A stretch of 64,000 nt of DNA from assembly GCA_028023455.1 (NCBI GenBank), contig JAQFVV010012668.1:1-64000 (forward strand), in the 5' to 3' direction. Both the position numbers and the translations under genes were made by a program. Positions within the stretch are counted from its first letter, which is position 1. Each line of letters starts with the position of its first letter. Positions 54,276-64,000 of the stretch are shown piece after piece. The notes under the pieces were generated by a model. That model saw only the letters and a list, made by a program, of their open reading frames with translations. It searched no databases and was not told the DNA's origin. The stretch is from Epiperipatus broadwayi. Lineage: Eukaryota > Onychophora > Udeonychophora > Euonychophora > Peripatidae.

Positions 54276-54362
54276 CTGATGTTAGCCAAAAGGACTTAAA
54301 TATACCGTCTTTCAGGCCCAACTACTCAATTGATAGTAGTTGACTCTTTTGGCTAATGTCAG
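54276..54362. repeat. Nested inverted repeat (hairpin)
   Basis: Outer arms TGATGTTAGCCAAAAG (from 54278) and CTTTTGGCTAATGTCA (to 54361), inner arms AACTACT/AGTAGTT. Just downstream an ~47-bp imperfect tandem repeat carries AACAGCATGTT and TTAGCTG. Possibly a transposon end or short foldback element. Confidence 0.7.
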
Positions 54363-54639
54363 CCCAACAGCATGTTGATTGCTCTTGTAATTCACACTTA
54401 GCTGCTAACAGCATGTTTTGCGATCATTTTCTCTCGCAATTCACCCTTAGCTGACCATATCCACAAGATACAAAGTGTTATCACCATGATGACAATCTAT
54501 CGCTACTTTACAATGATAGGGTGTGAATACTTGGATTCACAATTATTTAAGTAAGATACCGGGAATTTTTATTTTTTGTTCAACATATATAAAGTATTTA
54601 GAGTTCTACAAATTATCATACTCTACACAAGCTCACTAA

Positions 54640-54905
54640 CCCCTCTGTAACAGTATGAAGTTCAAAAGTGGGCTATTCGGAAGAGCTCCCAATGAAATCT
54701 CATATCTTGCAAGATTCTGTTCTCAAGATGTCATTCTTGCCAAAGACCGAACCGGAGGTGGCAGGTTTTCAACATTTATGTATAAATCACAAATACAACT
54801 TTGTTGGCCCTGTCAGTGGCATTTACACTCAAACTATAGAACATCTTTGGGATAGCCTTAAATGGTGCAATAAGTGAATACGTGGCACACCATTCGACGA
54901 CAATT
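54640..54905 (+). pseudogene. Merlin/ISXO2-like transposase fragment
   Basis: The frame at 54668-54877 ends with INHKYNFVGP...GIYTQTIEHLWDSLKW. This matches the ISXO2-type pattern VNHSxxFVDPxTGxHTQTIExxWxxLK, the C-terminal catalytic region of Merlin transposases. The sequence continues as IRGTPFDDN after a stop. SHILQDSV upstream fits the segment before the second catalytic Asp. The N-terminus is missing or unrecognisable; a decayed DNA transposon. Confidence 0.6.
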
Positions 54906-57497
54906 CGATAAAAGCTTTTTTTTTGGTTAACTAAAGTAATGAACATTTTTAAAAATTTGTTTTTAAAAAAGAACCTTTAAAAAAACTACATTTGTTATAC
55001 ATGCAAAAAAAATGTTTATAAGTTGAAATTGATTTATTTGTTGCGAAAAATAAAAAAATATATAAAAAAATGTAAACAGATGTTTGTGTATTTTTTATTT
55101 TGTTTTAAACTATTAAAAAGAAAAAACAAAGGCCAAGTAATGTTATATTAATAACTTTTTTTGCAGAAACAATGTGACCAAGCATGGTAGTTGTGCATAC
55201 GAATAAGCACCATAAAGAGATTATATCCAGGTAAACAAAAATAATTTTTGTCTTTGATATTGCCAGGGAGCTATCAATTACTACTAATTGACAATTTCAC
55301 TGAGGGTAAACAAGTTTCTCCAATACCCTACAATAGCTCTTTTGTTAGGGTTTTTTGTTGAAGTAAAAGGAGGTCCTTTTTTTGACTTCAAATCCAAATT
55401 GTTAAATGAATTTACATCCAAAAAGCAATTTTTTATAGGTGTAAAACTGTGAAAAAATTACATTTTTTCCTGATATTCTGCAAATAATATTCTAACCATC
55501 TTAAGAGAATTGTATGTATTGAATTAAATATTTTCTGGATTGTTATAATAAACAATAGAAATAAGAAGATTATATATTATAACCCATGAAAGAAGGATGA
55601 CTGAAAGATTTGAAAGCTATAAAAGGCCATAACAACTCACACACCTTCAATGATCAATCTAACACAATGAATGAAATAAATCATAACCTAGAAATGTGCA
55701 GACATATAGGTTAACTCAGGGGCTTTATAAAACAAATGCCATATGCTACAATAAAAAGGTATACAGGGAAAGCATTTATAATAAATATATAAATAGAAAG
55801 CAACATTATAAATAAATCAAGAGGAAAAAACTCAACTCACTCTAGCACACATAAAAAAACGTTTAATATTGTGAGCATATGCCATTAAGGTTACATTTAA
55901 ATTTCCTTTTTTCACAATATCTACTACAACTACCACTTAATCCATCTCTTCAGTATCTTCTAAGCATCTCATTGCTCTTATCAGTTAAAAACATTATTTA
56001 ACTCTTATAAAATTTTAAATGTTCTTTAAAATCTATGCCACTTAAAATCCATTTTTGAATGTACATTCTTCATTCTCAAAATAAATTTAAATAATATGGT
56101 TCATAAAACACATCTCAGGGTAATATGATTTCATTTAAATTATAAAATAAATTCTCTTTGACTTTTTAGATTTATATAATATTGAATGAAATCCTAAAAA
56201 ATAAAATAAATAAGACATATGCCTCCCTAAGCTAATGTCTTATCATAATTATAATAATAACAATACTATTGCTAACTTAAATAAATAAATCATGATCTCT
56301 TAATTTTAGAATAAGATAATGAACAATCTAGGATTACACTCAGACATTAAAAATGGGTAAAAGATTTAATAACCATTCTACATTGCCAGACAAAATCTAC
56401 CTAGACTTCTTATAAATATAAATTAGGTTCTTCTAAAATTAATTTTATCATAAAATAATAAATATGATCATCAAATATAAAAAATATTTTAAAATAAATA
56501 TGCACAGTGATTTTGAAATAAGCAAATTGAATTAGTTAAATTGATCCAAAGTAATACATCAAATTATAATTCTTTATTAAGCAAAATACATCTTTCTTAG
56601 AAGTTCCACTAATGCATAAATAATTTAATAAAGTGACTCTTATTAGATTCAATGTTAATGTATTCTTTTAGCAGATACACTTAAAATAATTTATAATATT
56701 TTATAAGTACTTAGACTTTTAGTCAATATGAAGAATGATTTCTGGTTGGTAAGTGGAATGATGTGAACAAACAGCTATGAAAAATTTCTAAATAACAACA
56801 ACAAATACTTATTCTACAAGAAAATAAATATAAAATTGCAAATATACAATATTTGAGTTCACATAGCCCTTTAAAGGATTTAACAACTTTACTTTTTCAA
56901 AATTATGATAGAAGGATTTAAAAATTTACACCATGTTTTATAAAAATAAATTTAATTGGATTAAAAAATAATCAAGCAGATTAAAATAAACTTTCAATTG
57001 TTTAATTATTAAAAAATTCTGATTAATCAATGCATTCATATAATAATAATATCATTATATAAGTAATGTCTTTTTATGAATATTTAACATACTCAATAGT
57101 AATATTATCTTACCAATCCAGTAGAGAATGAGTGATAAGACAAATGTATGTTGTCTATTTATGGTTAAATACACTTTTAAAATTAATTATTTATTGCATT
57201 TAGTCCTCATTATTAGCAAAGCTCAAATATAGGACTTACACATCTACACTAAATCATTCACATCTAAACCAGCCAAGAATGCTATACAGGTAAGATAGAA
57301 TCCCTCAAGCTTTGATAAAAATCACTAAAATGCCAAGTAAAGCCATGGTAAAATATACATGTCATCTCAAATAATTAAGTATGACAAAATAAAAAGTATG
57401 AAAATATAGGTCACAAAACTCACTTTTGGGTGTTAATAAATGTTCTAGTCATGAAAATAATGAGAATGCACAACAGAGACAAAAATATTAAATAGGA
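54906..57497. other. AT-rich DNA, no gene seen
   Basis: No frame longer than about 60 codons and no recognisable repeat. Confidence 0.55.
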
Positions 57498-57720
57498 ATT
57501 GCCTTAAAATAGAGAGTCTAAGCCACTATCTCCAAAATATATGCTATGAACATACAAATTCTAGCAAGACAATAAATATAAGAGAGAAACTAATGCAACT
57601 ATCTCTTATAAAATACATATTGGCAAGACAGTAAAATAGAGACAAATGCAAAATCTCTTAAAAATAAGTTAGCAAAATTGTAAGATGGAGACCAATGCTA
57701 CTATTTGTAAACATAGTGGC
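57498..57720. repeat. Diverged tandem repeat, ~50-75-bp units
   Basis: Four units share a GCAAGACA-TAAAATAGAGAC core, AATGC-ACTATCTC and a TTAAAAATA end with many substitutions and length changes. Confidence 0.6.
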
Positions 57721-58231
57721 ATAAATAAGCATTCCTATTCCTAACTAGACAGAGAATAAATTGACTATCTTTAAAAAATACTATAGTTAACAAATGTGAA
57801 AAACAATAAATAATAACTAATGCCAAATCTGGCTCCATTAACATTAGGCAATAAATAAGTATAAATTAAATAACAGAAGTGTCTACTTATTCAGCATACA
57901 TCATAACAATATAAATTTGTAATAAATAATTCATATGTAAAAAAGGAAAACACATTTTAAAATATACAAATATGATAAATTGTTATTCTGAGAACTTTAA
58001 CTTAAAATATTGCAAAGTATAGCATATAATATGAAAATAATACACACATGAATAAAAAAACATGGTATGCAAAAATCATAAATACAAATAATATTTAATT
58101 TTTTTACCATCAATAAATAAAGTCCTTCTGATTTTTTCTTTTCACAACCAGTACACTAGAATATGAATAGGAATGTTGGCAACAAAATCTTATGGACAAT
58201 AAACATATCCATCATAAGATATAACACAACT
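57721..58231. other. AT-rich DNA, no feature seen
   Basis: No gene or repeat recognised. Confidence 0.55.
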
Positions 58232-58317
58232 ACAATATCAAGATCTATAATATAACTATGAAATATCATTAATTACAATATCAAGATCTATAATATAACT
58301 ATGAAATATCATTAATT
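58232..58317. repeat. Tandem duplication of 43 bp
   Basis: Two copies of a unit beginning ACAATATCAAGATCTATAAT and ending ATATCATTAATT, essentially identical. Confidence 0.92.
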
Positions 58318-61300
58318 TGCAATAAATATCTCCTTAACATTTAAATTAAGGTTTTCCAAAAATTACTCAATCAAAAAAATTATCTTAATTTGTTGTAATA
58401 AAGAACTTATTTTGTAGGAGAATGCTTTTCTAAATCACATTTATCCAAAATTACAAAAGTATTTAGCAGAAGAAAATACTTATTTTAACTGTCATATTTA
58501 TGATCACAATGGTTTGGTCTCCATAGTAATGCTTAGATAAAAAAGAAAAGAGCTTGCAGGTCATCTAATATTATTGCAGACATAAGTTCACTTAAAGTCA
58601 ATTTAAATAAATTATTTGCAAGAATATTTAATATTTCCTTTTTATAAATGAATAATTTCAATTCTTTATAATATTTATTAAATAGTTTATTGTAATTTGA
58701 TTATTTTATTACCTCAAATTATGGAAGTGATTTCTTTCCTTCAAACAGAAAAAAAAGTCATAAGTAAATTCTTTCATGATGTTTTAAGTTAGCAATATCA
58801 TCTCTTTTATTAGAATTATAGCACAATAAATTGTTCATTGAAGTAAAATATTATTACTATGAGATTGACCATTATCTGTTGTAGACTTACAATAATTTTA
58901 AAACAACTAATAAGCTATATATTTGTTATAACAAAAAAATCTGTTTTTATTCTGAATTAAATTTTTTTTACTAGAAATAAATGAATAATGGATATTTGAT
59001 ATGAAATGGATATTAAAATAAAAATATCAGGAAATTATTAATATTTTTGTCATTATTGCTGCTATGAATTTTAAATATATTGTGGCAAATTTAAATTTAA
59101 AGCAGATGTTCAAATATGTCCTGAAATCAATAATAATAATAATGCCTATTGAAGTTTTTCATTATGAAAATTTTGAAATCCAATATTTTAAACATTATAA
59201 TAATTTAATGGTGTTACCAATAAATCTGGCAGGTATGAAGGCTTTAGTTCCTTGGAATTTAAATTCAGACAAGTATGCCCAGATACAGTTTAGCCTAGCA
59301 TACTTATGCCAAGAAAAAACAAGGGTTTTAAATAAAATTATGTTTAAAATTTAAAATATGACTGCTACAAATAAAAATAAAATTAAAACTGATTAAAGGC
59401 ATTGAACAGCTGACAATCTCATTTGTAGTATTAGTCATGTGACCATTTTACAAGGGGTGCTATATTACAGTATCACCAACAAAAAGTAAGCAAGAAAAAC
59501 AAAGCATTTTTAATTTTGCATCCAAACAAATATTTTATTTTTTTATAACAATCATTGTTAAAAAATCTAATGTATGTTTTATTTTACTAACTGTTGGTTG
59601 ACAAATAATAATATTTTGTCTAGATGAAGTTTACTTTTTATTTCAATTTTTTATATAATGACAATTGGGAAAATATATATTTTTTAAATATTCAACACTA
59701 ACACTCATAATGATAAATATTCAAATTAATATTTTTTTACTATTTTATTATATTTTTCTGCAATAAATATTTATATGTTAATTCATAAATATTAATTACA
59801 AGAAAAAATTGAATATTTTATTGTTCATCATAAATAAGAACAATACAATTTTATCTCTCTGAAGAGAAACCAGATTAGATAAACATATCATGATTAAATA
59901 TCTACTGATGCTGTCACAGTAAGCAGCTCCAGTTGTGCTAGTTTTACATGTTAATAAAAACAAAGTGGAACTTGTTGAAATTTATGAATGTAAAATTTCT
60001 GGCACTGCCATAATTAGCAGCTTCTTTAAATAGAATTTCTAGCATTGCTTAAAATAATTCTTTTTTAAAAACAATTTAATTAGTTATATTTACATAATTA
60101 TGATTCAAAATATTGAATTAATAATTTCAAGCACAAATTTAATAATTAATTTTTTCTAGGAGTGCTACAACCCTGCAATGACTGGAATACATATCTACTG
60201 TAATTTTGTATTTCTAATCATTTATCTCTATTTGCATTTAATGATGTAATTTCCTATTAATAATTTAATAGTTTATCTAGCTTGAACTACTTTAATTTTT
60301 CTAAAATTTATCTTTTAATTATTATGTATAATAATACCTCACACACAGGCAGACATATGTTGATGATATAAATTATATTTAAAATAGTTAAACATTAATT
60401 TTATTTGTAAATTAATATTCAAGATATTCAAATTTATTTCTTGATTTTAATAGTTAAATATTTATATTTAAAACTCACTGTGTTGATTAAAATTTGCTTT
60501 AAACATTTATTATAAATATTTTATTTGGAACTTTTTATTGACCTGTAACCAGAGCCATCTGAGGTTAGTGCAAATGGTGTGCGCCCTCCCCCCAACAAGT
60601 CTACCTGAACTATGTCTTTTGTGAAAGTCAAAAAATAAACTAATATTTTATCCATTGCTTAATCTAATTTTATCTCATTGTTTTCTTGCCAAAATTGTGT
60701 AAATTGTAAGCCCTACAATAACTATGACATGCAAAGTAATACAGTTGTAGATGTACTGTGTGAGAACACAGATTTTTCAATTGCACAGAATATATACAGT
60801 TCATCTAAATGTTTTTCAATATTTTGGTCATATTAATGAATATGGTGGAGAATAACAGAAATTAAAATATTCATAAATTAAAAAAAGAAATTATATTTTG
60901 AACAATATTGTAATTATAAGTTATATTTAATTTTGTAAATTTTGATGTTAAAATGCATTTTTTCCTGTATTTTCTTAAGAAAAACTTTAAAATTTGACCA
61001 TAGTCATTTAATATGATGGGAAATCCCTTATATTTTTTATTCATTTATTTCTATAATAAAACAATCCCAGAAATTACAGCACATATATTAAAATAAAACA
61101 TATTAATGCTTAAAAAATATTGATTTTTAAAACAATAATTAAATAATAACTTAAAAACATTTACTTAATAATGTAAGTGAAAATTTGAAACTTTTTACAA
61201 AAAAATTTTTTTCTAAAGTTTTTATATATTTTTTTAGACAATCCTGCAAAATTGCTAGTATGCATAGGAAAATAGGTAAAAAAGATATACATTTATCTGC

Positions 61301-61483
61301 AAATAAGATATATATATTTTAAATATCTAAGTGTTTTTATATATACAAAAAAACCTTCCTCCCTCACATAAAACATTGCACTGGACCCTCTTTTTTCTCG
61401 GAGTCATTGTTGGAATTTGTGAAGTTAGAATACAAAATGAATAGACAAATGATTTATAAAGTCAATATGTTAAAGCACAGATA
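58318..61483. other. AT-rich DNA, no gene seen
   Basis: A 96-codon frame at 59064-59354 has no recognised motif and ordinary AT-rich composition. I regard it as chance. Confidence 0.5.
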
Positions 61484-63250
61484 TTGGAAGTACAAGTGGA
61501 GTAGATAGAATTCATTATAAATAAAAAGTGGAAGAATACTATTGTGGAAATTGATGGTAAATTCAACAGAGAGTCAGGATTAATTATTCAAATTAGCTGA
61601 AGATATAAAATCCAGATAATTCAGATTTATGTTTCAAACAAATTCTCATTGTGATGAAGAATGTAAGAATTTTTATATGGATTAATAATAGGTTTTTGAT
61701 CAGATAAAGCAATATTTTAAAATTGGCATGAGGACACTTTAATGCTAAAATTTGTAAACATTTAAAAGATGAAGGATAAATTTGAATTATGTTGATAGAA
61801 ATGAGAAAGAACACAAATTTGTGTTTGCAGGGAAAAAACCCTATACATTTTGAGTTATTTTGTTAGGAAAAAGGCTAACAGAAATGGACATGGAGGCATC
61901 CAAATGAACATATAGCAAAATTGTATTACACTTTGACTAACAAAAAATATGTATTTCACTGCAATGTTTTTAATATATTCAATAGTGAGATGTAAGAGAC
62001 ATATTGATGCAAAACTAGAGAGTTAAATTTTTTTAAGAAAACAATGCTAACAGTTGATATTACTAATTTTCAAAAGCATTTCAATAAATTTAAATTAGAA
62101 CTTGCAAATAGATTTTGGTGATGGTTCAGAATTGAATAAAATCAATAGGAAAGTAACTGATACACTGTTAGGAACTTATTGGAATAGCTGATGCAATTTC
62201 CTATTGAAACAAAAGTGTATGAAAAAAAGAAGGAATTTATTAAGAAGAATTAAATATCTAGACTTTGTAAAATGAAAAATGATATGAAAAAGAGTTTATA
62301 ATGATATAAGAAAATATAATTGTAAATTGGCAAAAAAATCTAAAAAAATCTCAAAAGTATACATCACGAAATGCATGGAAGAGTTCTATAAAGGATTATA
62401 TAGCAAACAAAAAAAAAAATCTACTGCAATTGTTACATTTTTTAAATGGACCAGCATTTTAAATGAAGTGATGTATTTAGTAAAATCTATGAAGAAAGAA
62501 AAACTCTATAATAATGGAATTATAATTGATCTTTTAAAAAAAGCAGGTTAATAAATAGAAAAATTGTCAGCAAAGTATTTATGCTAAATGTTTAAATCAT
62601 AAAGATGTACTAGAATATTTAAACAAATGCAGATATAATATTGATCTTAAGAAAGATGATTAAGAAGATATTAAAAATTATTGAACTATCAAACCTCTAT
62701 GAGTCCTATACAAAATCTTTACTAAGATAATTATAACTTATTTACAGTGAACTTTGAATTTTAATCAATCAAATTAACAAGCTGGATTTAAATATGATTT
62801 TAGAACAATGAATCATATATAAGAATTAGAGAAGCGATAGAAAGATGTGTTGGATGTAAGTTGCCAATTTTTAGATTATGAAAATGCAAAGCAGTGATTA
62901 GGTTACACAATGATACTTAGGATTGACATTGAGAAGGGTATATGACAGAGTGATTCCAGATTTTTATAAAACGTTTTTCACAAGTTTTACATACAGTATT
63001 TAGTAGTTTAAAATGACAAGCTATGGGAGTAAAAGAAAATGGAAATATTAAAGTCATCATTTTTCCAATAAACTATTGTTTTTGCAAATAATAATGTTTT
63101 AGAGCTTCTGGAAATATAGCAAAAGTTATCAAATAAAGATAAAAAGGTAGGACTAAAAAATGTTAAAAAGTCTAGACTAAAGTTTAATGGATTTTCTCAG
63201 AAGAAAAATATAAAAATTGATAATAATAATTTAGAAGAAGTTGAAACAGT
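61484..63250 (+). pseudogene. Decayed RTE-like LINE copy
   Basis: Homology to 5685-8327 begins at TTGGAAGTACAAGTGGAGTA and continues through the endonuclease (IVEIDG, KWTWRHPNE equivalents), the linker, KSMKKEKLYNNGIIIDLLKK (62490-62550) and RT remnants, to LEEVETV near 63245. Many stops, frameshifts and a deletion around motif A (62870-62900) are present, and the C-terminal third is missing. It is clearly older than the other two long copies. Confidence 0.85.
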
Positions 63251-64000
63251 ATGATTTAGCTATCATACACTTTCACCTTCTTTTCCTAATTCAAACCCCT
63301 CGAGGTACATATAACCTTATAATAGTTAATTTAATCTGTAAGAGTGTATATTTATACATATGTGCATGTAATTGTATCTGTGCACATATCTAATATATTA
63401 ATGTTTGAATGTGTAGTATATACACATTTATAATTTTACATAAATATTTTATCTATGATTTTGTGAACATCATTGTATATGTAGGAAAACACTTATGTAT
63501 ATTTGTGAAGGTAATTGTAATGCAATAGATTTAGTAAATGTTACAGATTTTCTAAATTATTTCTGAATATCTTTAAGTTATTTAATTTACAGAATAATTG
63601 GTCTTTGCATATAATTATTAAATTCAGGGGTGTCTGTATTATGTATATACTAGAATGTTGACAGCTTAAATCACTTTTGAAAAAAAGAAATTCAAAGTTT
63701 ATAGTTTCTCAGAATTACTTCTCATTAAACTGAGAAACAAAATTTTATAGATGTTTGTAAAATGATGTTAGAAACAAAAACAAGGTCCTTAACAGGGCCA
63801 TGCTTGGCAATAAGTCCAGATAGAACTTTTGTATTTGCTAAAATTAATGATTCATTAAATTTTAGATTTTGAGAATAAAGATTGCAACTATCTTAATGAC
63901 TTGTGATAGGGGGATGAGAGGAAAGATATAAAACCTTAGTTTTAAGTGAAAGGGGATCGATTTTGTTTGCTCTCTTACTTACTTGTATTCAGGTAGGGTG
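63251..64000. other. AT-rich DNA, no feature seen
   Basis: No ORF or repeat recognised up to the window end. Confidence 0.55.

Noticed and set aside
59064-59354. 96-codon plus-strand ORF
   Set aside because: No motif, no supporting splice or promoter signals, composition like the surrounding AT-rich DNA; chance frames of this length are expected in 64 kb.

Overview
The window looks like repeat-rich, very AT-rich intergenic or intronic DNA from a nuclear animal genome, probably an invertebrate. The evidence is eukaryotic non-LTR retrotransposons (RTE-like and CR1/L2-like), an intact Penelope-like element (PLE), tRNA-headed SINEs, a SPIN-like hAT MITE, Merlin-like transposase fossils and long triplet microsatellites. 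I found no host protein gene, no complete functional tRNA or rRNA gene, and no operon-like arrangement. The sequence alone does not allow a closer taxonomic call.

The most notable content is a set of hammerhead-ribozyme repeats. (1) 1931-3104 (minus strand) is a head-to-tail trimer with a 418/419-bp period. Every unit carries a type I hammerhead fold (CUGAGGA, small stem II, GAAA, palindromic stem III, 6-bp stem I), and one copy has every core base. This is the layout of animal retrozymes. (2) 12207-13020 (minus) is a second family, a dimer with a 459-bp period, with relatives at 3143, 35358, 37772 and 51602. (3) 18941-19264 is an inverted pair of hammerheads of a third type with GUC cleavage sites. 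(4) Looser hammerhead-like hairpins lie in both terminal repeats of the intact PLE (41951-45148) and in an inverted pair of PLE 3' ends (38640-39462). Several of these elements abut (AT)n tracts. The working inference is that the PLE machinery mobilises the small ribozyme-bearing RNAs.

Layout: 1-3.2 kb, hAT-like fossil, weak LINE fossil and retrozyme trimer; 5.7-8.35 kb, RTE-like LINE with a long open ORF but missing its N-terminus; 12.2-13.0 kb, hammerhead dimer; 14.2 kb, SINE; 18.9-19.3 kb, inverted hammerhead pair; 20.2 kb, SPIN-like hAT MITE; 24.9 kb, SINE; 26.1-33.8 kb, three same-orientation CR1/L2-like copies (two 3' fragments and one near full-length but broken, with PHD and SGNH-esterase ORF1 and endonuclease/RT ORF2); 36.3-36.9 kb, inverted Merlin-like fossils; 38.6-39.5 kb, inverted PLE ends; 41.95-45.15 kb, intact PLE; 48.5 kb, 265-bp compound microsatellite; 49.6-51.2 kb, 5'-truncated RTE copy with a perfect 12-bp target duplication; 51.6-51.9 kb, hammerhead-family copy; 52.6 kb, young SINE with perfect 15-bp duplications; 54.6 kb, Merlin-like fossil; 61.5-63.2 kb, decayed RTE copy. 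The rest is AT-rich DNA in which I see nothing functional.

All assignments rest on reading motifs and repeats by eye. No alignment, folding or database search was run.
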